DNA from: Piscicola geometra
Lineage: Eukaryota; Annelida; Clitellata; Hirudinida; Piscicolidae
DNA length: 64,000 nt
Reading direction: 5' to 3'
Assembly (NCBI GenBank): GCA_943735955.1
Contig: OX030958.1
Span: forward strand, 8,367,126-8,431,125
Shown: piece after piece, positions 1-12,136 of the stretch
Position numbering within the stretch: position 1 is the first letter of the stretch
Layout: each line of letters begins with the position of its first letter
Notes under the pieces: generated by a model
Databases searched by the model: none
Seen by the model: the letters and a program-made list of their open reading frames with translations, nothing else
Told to the model about the DNA's origin: nothing
Position numbers and translations under genes: made by a program

Positions 1-1120
1 TTAAATTCAAAATTGAAATTAAATTACAAAGTCGATAAACAAAACAACTTCATTTGAGAGAGTTCGCTTGGAGTGAATGGAATAGTGGAAGAGCATTCAA
101 GCTTAAAGCATCAATCCTCGGGTGGCCATCTTCTATCTTCCTACTCCAAGGCATTAAGGCTTGTCTAAAAAGAATTCTTTTGGATTAAAGGTTTATTTTT
201 GGCTTGATATCTGCTTCATTTCGTTGAATTTAAATATTTTAAAACATTTTACTTTAAAAGTTGCTTATTCTATTCATTGGGAGTTTTATAATATTTATAT
301 AGTTTTTTTAAACATAGTTCTACTTTTTATAATATAGTTATTTATCGATGGTATCGGAAAGTGACCAGATTACGACTTGTCCGAAGGCTGCAATCTTTCA
401 TGTCTCTGAGCATCCTGTGCTTTAGGAATTCACTAAATTATATATAAAGTCAGCTTGATAAGTGTTCTATATGTGTTCTTGAAAAAGACCTAGTGTGCGT
501 GTGTGCGTGCGTGCGTGAGAGTGAATTGGACGTGCGTGTTCGTAAAAGAACATAAAACTTTTTTATGTGGCTAAGGTGTTTGAGGGGATAGCGAGGTAAT
601 TAGTGGATTTGAAGGAGTAAAGATGCACACACGACTGCTGCAAAGGCACAATGCACAAGATTGGGTGTCGAAGGGACGCCTGCTGCCTCACTGATACCCT
701 TGTGCTCCTCTCAGAGAAGATGCCCTCACTTAATGGGCTAGTATCCATGCCTAGAGACATGCAAACAAACTTAAACACACGAATAAGCATACAATGCAAC
801 AAACCAACACACTTACGCAAATTCATAAAAACACGGATAGATACATGAACGAGTAGCGGGTGAAACACACAAGGAGAACAACAGTATAAGTTTCAATCTT
901 GCTTCACCTTTTCACTTCAAACACCACACCTCCAGTCATTCGTATACTTGCTTAATTACTGCAGCAGTATTGCAAAGAGATTAAGAAGATTTTATATTGT
1001 TTGAAAAGTTTTTGAGAGTTTTTTATAATGTAGCTTCATTGAAATCTTTATCATCAAGATCTTTTCTATTTTAAAACTTTTTTTCCAACTTCCAATAAAA
1101 CTTCTATGGCTTCTTCTGCT
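1..1120. other. intergenic, no gene seen
   Basis: AT-rich sequence with no convincing coding exon. The short opposing reading frames at about 563-868 look like chance: they show no known domain and no paired splice signals. A short GTGTGCGTGCGTGC run lies near 494-517. Confidence 0.6.
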
Positions 1121-1551
<431 letters not shown>

Positions 1552-2298
1552 CACACCCCTCACAACACTATATTATTTCTCACTTTCTTTCTTGATGCCT
1601 CGACCTTTCGCGAGTTTTCACTTTTGACCGGTCCATAACAATTGCTAGTTTAATAAAAATAAAAAATGATTGAAAGTTTTTGTCTATTCTTATTCAAAGT
1701 ATATAAAAAAACGTATAATTGAAAAAAATAAATTTATCTGGTCTTTAACAACCTCGAGTTTAAACAACTAACCAGTTTTTTACGTTTTGTTTTCGAATCT
1801 CAGAAAACCTAAAAGTATTAAGTTATGATTAGACATGTTGTTTTGTTAATATAAATACCGCGGCTGTTACAAATTGCTATTTTATCATGGCTTTATCGTT
1901 CTTGTAGTCGCATCTTAAAGGGTTAATTATTATTTAGAGATTATTTTTTCATCTTCTCTTTCAAACTATATTACGTATATTTAAATTATTCGCTGAAATC
2001 TTTCTGATCTATCACTTTTCCAAGAATTTTCACCTTCAATTCAATCTGCCATCTTTTTTAAATCTTGATAAACCTACGAATATTATTTTAAACCAGATTT
2101 AAAATTTATTTTCAACAAATTATTTTTCTCATTGTTACCTTTGTGTTAGTACTGCCATTACTGCCTTCATTATTTCCTTTGACCCTAATCAAAACAACGA
2201 CCAAGCGGCCGACTGGCAGTGCTTCTGTGGCGCTTATAATTGATTAATTAACTTTATTCCCATTCATCACTGCCCCTTCACACACGCGCATACGTTCA
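1552..2298. other. intergenic, no gene seen
   Basis: AT-rich, with stops in all frames. Nothing recognisable lies between the microsatellite and the piggyBac element. Confidence 0.6.
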
Positions 2299-2302
2299 TT
2301 AA

Positions 2303-4098
2303 CCCATTAACGCATGACTCAAAGGAATTAATTAATTTTTTTACATTTTATTGAAAAACTGATTCTAAAAAATAAAATTAAAAAACTAGTCTAAAATATT
2401 TTATACGAAAAAAGTTATGATGAAAATAAAAAATGTCCTTAAAAAAGGACACTATGCGTTGCTACTGACGGTAATCACGATTCGTGGTAGATGCTGAAGC
2501 ACTCCAAATGTAAAGCTAAATTACATTTAAGGCATTTTTTTTCCACTTTCTTTCCACATTACTTGCATCTTTTTTGGCCATCTTCAATTTTACCAATAAA
2601 ATGATCTTTTCCATCGTATCGGACATCTGCAACACGCTTTTAGCTAAATTCATGGATTCTTTTTTTTCTTTTTTGATCTGTTTGAAACCATATGAAATAA
2701 TTATAAATATTTCAGTATAACATGGAGTGTCTTTTGGTAAGCATTTTATTAGTTTAGATACCCCCGATCCACCAAGTCCTAATTCGCTATTGAATTCTTC
2801 CGAGGCTCCTTGATACGGGTAACAGGTTACCCAATACCCAAGCCTATTATTTAGACACCAAACTTTATATCCAAACCTTATGGGTTTTCCTCTGATAAAC
2901 TGTTTTGATGAATGCCTTCCATAATATGGCACCATTGATTCATCAATCGCCAAATGACATTCTTTGGGCCAAAATTTGAGAAATCTTTCATTCATAGCAT
3001 CAAATAATGGACGCACTTTGGCCATCTTGTCTAACTTATTAATTTTCTCGTTGTCATTGCAATGCAAATATCTTAATAACTCTTCAAATCTGTTGACAGT
3101 CATAGCATTGCTTACAGCTAGATTGTGTACATCGTCGCTCTGTTCCCAGTACATCCTGCGGTTTGCAAAAAGAACATAACCTGAAAGCATGAGTAAAGCC
3201 AGCACCACTCTATATTCATTTTCAGTAGCATTCAGCTGTTTTAGTTTTTGGCTGTCATATAAATTTGACATGTCTGTTATTAGCTTGATGACTGGTACAT
3301 CCAAAAATAAATTGAACAATGTGAGAGGAGACATTTTTTCTAAATTTGATTTGTCCTCTGAACTATTATCTGCCAATAATCCAGTAGTAATGTCTTTTTT
3401 GGTCCATCTCCGATCAATTTAAATTTATTTTAGCTGGCCTTTTCACAGCAGTTTCTTCTCTAATTATAGTGGTTTTCTCTTCCCCAATTTTGGAAATTAC
3501 TATTTCTGCTTCTGCATTTAGCTGGTTTCTTGATAAATTATCTAGGGTACCTTCACCATCCTCGGGTCCACTATCCTCATCAGAGCAGTTTGGGTCAGTA
3601 GGAGGAATCATGACTATATCTGCTGAAAAGAAATCATTGTCATCTTCCAAAATACTAATGACTTCATGAAGAGCGAATCTGAAAATAATTTTTTTTACCA
3701 TCTGTATTACTGCATAGTGTCCTTAAAAAAGGACACTCAATAAAACACAGTTTTTGGAAATAATATTACATGTAAAATGAAATTTATTTTAAAATAAGAT
3801 ATAAGAATGGATAACAATAAAATAATATTATAAATTATGAATGGTAGACATTAAATAAAATTATAACTAACTTTTTTTCATGAGCCATGACAAAAACACA
3901 AAAAATTTAGTTATCGCCTTGAAAAATCAGAATATCGAAACAATTTATCAATTTCAAATCACAAAAATTTTTTTTAACAAAGACTTCAGTTTATATAGGA
4001 CAGGATTAATTGCAAAGATAATAAATATAATCAAGATAACTATTATAAAAAAAACTTTTTATTGCTGTCCTTAAAAAAGGACAGTATGCGTTAATGGG
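2303..4098 (-). mobile_element. piggyBac-family DNA transposon, inactive copy
   Basis: The element is 1,796 bp, flanked on both sides by the target tetranucleotide TTAA (2299-2302 and 4099-4102) that piggyBac elements duplicate. Its ends are inverted repeats: CCCATTAACGCATGACT at the left and the complement of AGTATGCGTTAATGGG at the right. Inside each end is a further copy of GTCCTTAAAAAAGGAC, itself a palindrome, at about 2433, 3719 and 4067. The only gene is a broken transposase on the minus strand. Intact ends and TTAA sites suggest insertion as a unit; the transposase then decayed or was already defective. Confidence 0.92.
2463..3701 (-). pseudogene. piggyBac transposase pseudogene (DDE_Tnp_1_7)
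   Basis: Two reading frames cover it: 3414-3701 gives an acidic N-terminal region, and 2516-3376, opening a little upstream at about 3400, gives the catalytic domain. The catalytic frame shows the family's PLxLFxLF segment, the LAIDESM motif holding the first catalytic Asp, the GKPxRFGxK motif and a YPYQG stretch. The frames differ at about 3414, so a frameshift separates them. The second catalytic region (normally a DNYFTS-like motif) is missing: after a CLPKDTP-like segment the sequence jumps to unrelated residues, which suggests an internal deletion. A Cys-rich C-terminal finger (CxxC, CxxC, HxxC, YH) is still readable at about 2463-2560 in another frame with an internal stop. Not functional as it stands. 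Confidence 0.9.
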
Positions 4099-4102
4099 TT
4101 AA

Positions 4103-6290
4103 TACTCTAATAAATTCGCGCACAAATAGGCACATAAAAGAGTCATAAATACGCACGCATAAATAAAAAGACAGTCACGCATACCTTTACACAGACAACA
4201 GAACATAACATCTAAAAATAGCCACTTATAAAAGAATCTTGTTAAAAGTAAATTATTTCCAAAAAAGTAATGTTGAATGCTGAAAATCGCCAGCACGGCC
4301 GATGGACATGATCAAAGAGATAGACGGATGCAGTGTTGGTGCTACTGGTACTTTCAGCTGATGGAATTCGTTGTACGCCTAATGATTGTTCGATCCGCTC
4401 TTCAAATAGTTCCTTTAAATTGGTCATTCGATTAAATATTTCATTACCTTGCGAGCTTTCACGGTTTATATCGTTTTGATGGTTCCCATTACTGCATTGT
4501 ATCGTCCTCGTAATATCAGTTACAACATACTACTAACATTATTGGCGTTCTCAGATTTAAGATGCGTTGTAAAATTTAATTATTGAAATCACAGCTAATT
4601 ACTTATGACATTACAGAGCATGAAGGCGTCGAAAGCTTCAAAGGCAATGATGCAATGCCCCTCTCCACGCCACGGTCACTAAGCAATGCAGTATAACAAG
4701 GTCGTTAAAGAAAACCGCATAAAAACATGAAATCTGTAAGGATGGAAGTCGTTATGAGAGATTTATTGAGGTAGGAACGGAGATATTAACTTGAGAAATT
4801 GAGATTACCAATAATTTAAAGTTCCCTTAAGAGATTTTACTACGTCTGATTGTGTGTGCCGAATAAATCTTTCCAACACCCGCATTTTTGCTGGTCTGAT
4901 CTATCTCATTCTCTTCATTTTTTGACATTTTAAACTTTCCTAACTAGCCTCGCATAAATCTTTGTGCTAATGTGATGTTTAATAGTAAAAAATAATTGAA
5001 TTATTTAACAAATAAATATACAAAAAACTCATTTATGTAAAAACTAATTTATTTTAAAAAATTCTGTTTACTTCAAATCAGAAGTTCAACAATTTATATA
5101 TTTACAAAAAAACTTTTCAAAAAGCATTCGGTATCACACACTTAATGTCAATATTTTCCATTTCTTTCACTTGAAAATCTAAATATGTCATATCATTCAT
5201 ACTTTTGAACTGAATTCTCACACCCTCGCTTCTCAATGTCAGAAGAACAGTGATGCATTACATCACACCACCCTATCCACTCTTTAATCTCCAAGATAAA
5301 GGCAACTCAGCGGGGAGGATGAGAGATTCTTTCATGGGTGTTTCCAAGTTGAAAATAGATTTTTCGGTTTATCTCGAATTTATTTATGGTTTTCAAGACT
5401 GGCCTCTGAACTCTTGGCAAGGAGATGCAAGGTGTATACGTATTAACGCGTTGATCATTTCTGACAGAACAACCAAAAATTTCAGCTCCCTTCACACTTC
5501 ATTAGAACTCTAAAAGATATAAGGATCAAGAGAAAAAAAAAATAATTATTTTTTAAATAAATGGAAAAAAAACAATGAAATTATTCGTTTAGCTGGAAGG
5601 GTCGTAACTGATAAATAGAGTTTTGTCGAATCTTAGGTTCAAAACAAAAAATTACTCACGTATTTCGATTTGAATTAAATGCAGGAAATAGGAAAAGTTA
5701 GTAATGTTTTAAATATCAAGAACAATCTGAGGATGGAAACTTGAAAAATGAAAAATCTAGAGAAAAAAAATTTAATTTAAATAAAAAATTAAAAACTGTA
5801 ACATAAAAAACATTACAAGAGAGCTTCTAAGGCAATTTTACCGACAAACCAACAAAAGCTACATATCTTTTTATCAAGGTCATTAATTAATTATAGAACC
5901 CTGTCAGAAATATATCTTGAAAATGTTATTTATTCTTCTGTAATTTTTTTCTGTGATACAAAATGGGTCAATTGATACCGAATTTGATTTAATAAAGAAC
6001 TACAATTTAGCTTTTTTATTTTTTTTGTGTTAGGGCTTTTTCTTTGTAATTGTTAATTAAATAATGCAATCCGGTGCAAATGAAAAATTGCAGAAACCCC
6101 GCCTTTGACGGTTCCTAATTATCAAAATTGGGCTAGACTTGTGTTCGACTACTACAATCTTAAAGTTTCATACTTTTAATTTTTTGCTAATTAAAAAAGA
6201 TAAAAAAATTTAATTTATTTTTTTCTGAAATTTTTTACATTGAAAATAAGTTGATTCTAAATTTTGTAGTAAATTTGTAAATCAAATCAC
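4103..6290. other. intergenic or intronic, no exon identified
   Basis: The LRR exon at 6291-7041 ends in a splice donor, so this stretch may be its downstream intron. No further LRR exon was found. A 61-codon minus-strand frame at 4242-4427 has some coding-like character but no recognisable domain. The rest is AT-rich. Confidence 0.5.
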
Positions 6291-7041
6291 CTGAAAAGTC
6301 AACGACAGCGAGTTTGGAGCATCGTTCGAATCCAGATCCGAGAGGAAGGAAGTGGAAGTTGTTGAAGGAAAGGTCAAGTCGGTGGAGGTTGAAGAGGGGC
6401 TGGAAGGAGAGATGGGTGTGTTCAGTGTCGTACAGGTAGTTGGAACTGAGATCGAGGTGTTGGAGGTTGTGCAGATGTGAAAAGATGTCAGCGTCGAGGT
6501 GGCTGAGATGGTTGTGTGAGAGAATGAGTGAGACGAGGAAAGTGAGGTGGTCGAAGCAGCCCACCTCCATGTGCAACATGCCATTGCTGACCAGGTTCAA
6601 GTGGCTCAAACCTGCCCTCCTGCCTCTGCCGTTGTGTGGGTAGTTGTTGTTGTTGTTGCGTTCTCGGCTTGAGTTCTTCGACTGTTTGCGGAAGTCGTAA
6701 GCCTCAGTGAAGTGGCTGATGTTGGAGGTGGAGAAGGACGAGAATGAGTTTTTCTTGAGGATGCTGATGTGGTTGCTGTGCAGATTCAGCCTCACCAACG
6801 AAGCCGCCAACACTCTTCCATCCACTTCTAGCACCCTGGTGAGACTCTGTAGAGAACAATCCATGTCGTAGCTGTCTGTTCCTTTGTCTGCCTCCTTCTC
6901 CCTGCCCCTCCCATCCTCTGCCACCCAAGTACAGAGACAGGATAGCGGACACACAGCGTTGATTGAGGGCTGGTCGAGGGGTGTCGATGAGGTTTGTGTG
7001 AAGAGAAAAAAATGCAAGTGAATGAGGTATACAAAAATCAT
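6291..7041 (-). CDS. secreted/surface leucine-rich-repeat protein, 5' exon (partial)
   Basis: Role unknown beyond the LRR fold; such proteins usually bind other extracellular proteins. The exon starts at an ATG (7039-7041) followed by a hydrophobic signal-peptide-like stretch (residues ~1-18), then a Cys-rich cap (CPLSCLC about 12 residues later, then MDCSLQSLTRV) like the LRRNT module. At least four LRR units follow with the LxxLxLxxNxL pattern (LVRLNLHSNHI, LSHLNLVSNGM, LQHLDLSSNYL, LHRLDLSFNNF). The spacing is interrupted by an Asn-rich, charged insert at about residues 118-142. The reading ends at TTTTCAG followed by GTGATT, a plausible donor at 6290/6291. The gene must continue to the left or be split there; later exons were not found. 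The exact receptor family cannot be told. Confidence 0.72.
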
Positions 7042-10000
7042 TTTTCTAGTGATTGAAATCTTTTCAGTCTTGAAGTCTTTTATTTTTATCTGAAACTGCT
7101 TTCTACGTAAAAAGATCGAACAAATATATTTATCTTTTGAAGTTTTTAATCGATTTTAGCCAATTGTTCTCTTACTTAAATTAGTTTTAATAAACATTTC
7201 TATCGACACTCTTTAAAGAAACCAATTGGCAAAACTATCAACAGCCTTTAAAAATATGTTCATATACATGTGAAGGTTCTGACAGGTGAGACTCCCACAG
7301 AGAGATAGGTACTTACACTGCATCACAACACCACGCCCTTGGTCCATTCATCTCCCAAAATCCCTTCTATTTATACCTCAGCGGGAGGGAGTGTTCATGG
7401 AAGGTCCATATGCAAGTATGGCGTTTCGTGTGGAGCATATATGCTTTTGGCTAATATGCTTTGGGAGTGTATACTCCGTTGAAATGTATATAATGTCGAA
7501 ATGGAATGGGTGGTGTTGAAAGGCAACCAGAGAGCAGTATTATCACTAAATTAAAAAAAGATATATATCTTTATATATGTCTCTTGGCTAGCCGAACTCA
7601 TTGCATGCAGGCCGATTCTACTCCTTAAAATCGAAAATTACGTTTTCATCATTTGGAACTTCGTCGTTTTTATTTTTCTTTATTCTTTTTTTTCTCAATT
7701 TTTCCATTTGGTTTTTTATCATCATCTCTATAATTATCATCATCACCACCTACTGCCTTCTCCACCATCCTTGCCTTCTTCATCAGCATCAGGAGAGTGT
7801 GGATATTATCTTGTCTTGGCAGTTGATTATTTTCAGACAAAATTGATGTCAACTCAACACTCCAAGCATGGTTGTGGCGATGATAATTACACTGATGAGG
7901 GCGATGATGGAAATGACGGTGAAAGTGATCATAGAAACGATGATGACTATGATGATAAATAAAAACGCTTATTGAATAAAAATGGTGTGATGATGATGAT
8001 GATAAAATGAAAATTATGGTTGCGATGATGACGATGAAGAGGATGATCTAGTAGATGAATCTCAGATAGGTTCTGAGGCAAGTTTTCTCGCACGTCTGTC
8101 ATGCCTCTCTCGCCTCGATTTATAGGCCGAAACTCTACACCATGTCTCTTCCCAACCCTCAATCACTTTGATGTCTGTCCACATTATTTTTTTTCGTTCT
8201 TATTATTATTATTTATTCATTCGTATTTTTCATAATTTGTTGTACTTGCTCACAGTTCTAAGAAAATAAAGTAAATTCGTCAATTTCAGTTTATTCTTCG
8301 GCATTTTCTTTCCAATTTATTCCTTACACATGCACAACCATATATCTGGCAGATAAGGAGCGAGACAATTTCATAATTCAGAGTGGATATGCCGCAACTA
8401 TTGGCCTATCTATTGCATTATCGGAACGCGCCTGTTGAGAATCTTTAATGACTTCATGTCAACTTTTACACTCTATTTAAACGTTGAAGAATTACTGCCA
8501 TTTTATGAAAGGTTTTTAGCTTTTGGATCAAGTTCGTGAAGAGTAAAGCTTCATCATTTTGTTGAGGATGCGTTTAAGAAAGTGTATTTATGAAGAGAAG
8601 GCATGGAAAAACTCAGAATCCACGAAAATAGTCAACTACGATTTCAAGTTAAATGCCCATCTTTAGGCTTGCATCCTCTTTCTCAAATTCAATTAATCTT
8701 TTAATCAAGATATATTGTGAAATTTCACTTTCATAATTTACTAGGTATAAGACATTTACTTTTATGCTTGAGTTATTTTTTTGTCATAGCAAAACCTAGT
8801 AAAAACCCTATTTCATTCATATAAAAAAATATTTAAACTTTTATTTAATTAAAGTTTTTTCAAATTAAATTTTTTTTAGGTATTCGGTACAAAAATTATC
8901 GGATGCTCATTACCAGTACCCCTAATAGCAAAAAATCAAATTTTTTCTCTCGAAGTTTTATCTTGAAACTTGTTTTCCTATTGGAATATATTAGGCTTTA
9001 TTTTAAATTTATTTTCGCCTTTCATTTATTTTTCGAGCCTCTCTTTATTTATGGATCAATTTAATTTGACTCAGAAATGGCCACTTTCAACGCTAGATTA
9101 TAAACATCATACATTTTATAATTTATGAATGTCTTCTCAAAGACCTTATATCATGAAAGTCGAAAAACCCATCTGCACAGTCGCTCAAATGACTCTGATA
9201 CTAGAAGAGCTTCTGCAGCAATGTTGAAACAAATACGTTAGAAACGGAACTATTATAAAAAGAATTAATTGAAAAAAAATATGTAGTAAGTAAAATCGTA
9301 GAAAATAGTAAATATTTTTTTCTTAAATATAATCATTAAAATCGTTGAGAATATATAATAGGAGAAGCAGTGACGGATCAAATGTTGAAGAGACGAATCA
9401 ATTGACAGAGCACATCTAATTAGTATAACTAGCACTACATGCACCACACAGCGGGTGGACATTTATGAATGCATCAGTGGTAGTGAAAGTACTTGCAGAG
9501 TTAAAAACAAGCATTTAAGTGACATTTTAAAGTATTTAGAAGCCTTCTTCATTTGAAAAAACTATTTAATCTGATTGGTCTAAATAAAAAATTAAAATTA
9601 TTAAAATTACTCTTCAAACTAAATTTATTTATGCAATTAAAAGTCTAAAAGAGTTTGAATAAATATTTTCAATAAAAATCATGATATTATAAATCCAAAA
9701 TTTTTCATTTCCATATCTCCTTCTCTACAACAATGCCATTAAAGACATAAAGTATAAATTGGCCTTATCTCAATCATAAGAAAATTGGTTCATGCTATGA
9801 AAATAACGAAAGAGCAAAAATGTATAATTTAAGTTTTCTAAATATTTTATTTATTATTTTACAGCGTTTTTTGATGATAATAACTAAAATAGTAGATTAG
9901 ATTTTTAAAATATTAATTTATTAATTTTAATAATGCAACTGCTCCAGTAAGCTTCTTAATTCGAAACCTCCCACGCTTAAAAAATTGATTCTCATAAATT

Positions 10001-12136
10001 AATCTCTGAAATTAATAACATACTTTGAATCAGTGAATTGAATTAATCTTCAGCATCGAAAAAATAATGAAGCCTTTTATTTTGTTTATGAGGCTCACAA
10101 ATGTAAGTTTAAGTTTATAATTATTATCCCTATCTGGATTTCCATAATTCATTTTATAAGACAGCTTTAAAACAAATAAATGAATCATACCAATTTTTCA
10201 TAAATTTATTAAAAAACATTCATATGACCTCGAAAAAACGAAAACAAAAAATCTGGATAATTGAGCTGTAAAAGCGTTGAAGAGTTGGAACGGAGGTCGG
10301 TAGAAGAGCAGTAAAATGTGAACTTATTAGATTGGAAGCATTTTTAAGTTGAAGCAGGTTTGAACAAGTTGCTACCACCTCCGGGCTTTGGAAAGCAATC
10401 ATTTAACGCCCCCATTACTCCTGCGTTACGTCTGACTATGTGTCTTTTTAAAGCATGGCGCTGCTTATATTTTAATTTGATTTTTTTTAATATAAAAAAA
10501 TATTTCTACAAAATAAGTCTTCTTATTATTTACAGCGCGTTGCTTAGTGCCAGTAATGACTGCACGCATCGATCCACTCGACCTCCTTTCAATTGTGCCA
10601 TTCTAGCATCCATTGTACGCATCTCTTGTATTTTGTGTTTGTGTTTTAGTTAGAAGGGTACAGGTTTGTGAATATTCTATCAAAAATAATGAAATTTTCG
10701 TTATTTATTTTTTTGTATTACTGCTCTTTTAAAATGATAAATAAATAAAATACATAAATATATTGAGAAGCGAGAGGAAGGCAGACAATAGTGGGTCGCT
10801 TAGGCAAAAAGATGCACAAACGTGGAAAGATACAAAAGAAAAAATAAGAATAAAAAGAAAAAAGGTAATTAGAAAAACACACATACAGACAAAGTAATAG
10901 AAAAGAATACAGACATAAAAAAGAAGGCGGACATGCATGCATGCAAAACGGAAATTCCAGCATTATATTCTAGTAATCACATACTTGTTCTTTTATTGAT
11001 GTATGTTCTCTTCCACCATCTTTATTATATTTTATTTGTATGTTGTATGAATTGATTAAATTTAAATAAGTTTTTATAATTCAATGAGCAAGAATTTTTG
11101 CACTCAGATGGGTTGGGTGCTCAATCAATCGCCTAGCTAATTTTCGCTTTTTCTCGACTTTCTTTCGATTAATTATTGAAGTGTTAAATTATTTAGTTTT
11201 CTTTTGTACGGGCACTGCGTGCAGTTGCCTTTGCCCATTCATCATATGGCTTTTCCAATTTTTTAGTTTTTATATGAATACCGTTCACACATCTATCTTA
11301 ATAATATACTTTTTTTAACATTAGTCCCTCAATTACTTCACCACGGCATCCTTTTAAATGTAATGCTGCTAGCTTTATTGATTTCTAACCTTGTGAGGCC
11401 TTCCATCTTCTCAACAACTTCCAGTAGTTTCTGTTATGGTGAGATGAGTGATGATAGCTTGTGTGAGTCCACAGCAACGCCCCTTGAAGGTGATTGAAAA
11501 CAAGCTGCTCTTCAACGGAAACTCAAAAGTACAAAGAATTAGTCATCATTATCAACATATCCGCGTCATTATAAGCGTTTAGGGCTTTTTATTTGAAAAA
11601 AATTCCGTTAATCTATTTACAAACAAAACTAGGGCAAAAATAATGAACTTCATGTAGTTTACATTTGAAAGATCATTCATAATTGGGAATTGCCTTAACA
11701 GTGAGGGTCAGAAAGTTGCCAAAACACCTTTGAAGACGTGCTTTGGACTGACGTCGCCTGGGGCTGCATGGCTGTTGATGCCAGTCTAACAGATGACAAA
11801 TCTTTATTAACAGCCATTTATAAACTAATCTTCAAAATCATTTACACGACGTGATAAAATTTTCCATAAATAGAAAAGAAGAAGTCTATAAGGAACTTTC
11901 AATATACGAGGATTCATACCGTCTTTGTTTTAACTGGGACACGAAGATGCATTAAATGAGTACAAATACTACATAATACAAAATTCAATCGATATAATGA
12001 TAATGATAATAATTATATCCATTTATACACTGAAAATTATATCAAAAAACATGAAAATGCATTAACAGGTGGTTGAGAATGTTTAGTCACAACCATAATG
12101 CCGATCAAAATCATATTGTTTGTTCTCCAACTAGCG
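7042..12136. other. long gene-poor region with simple repeats
   Basis: No exon could be supported. CAT/GAT-rich low-complexity DNA occurs at about 7725-7800 and 7880-8045, and short AT-rich runs elsewhere. Small frames in these places are made by the repeats or lack domain or splice support. The stretch may hold the upstream region of the LRR gene and the downstream region of the crystallin-domain gene. Confidence 0.55.

Noticed and set aside
4242..4427. 61-codon minus-strand frame as a downstream exon of the LRR gene
   Set aside because: Has no LRR or membrane segment and no acceptor that matches the phase with confidence.
6440..6952. Overlapping frames opposite or alongside the LRR exon
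   Set aside because: The frame with signal peptide, Cys cap and LRR spacing is the only one with protein-like features.
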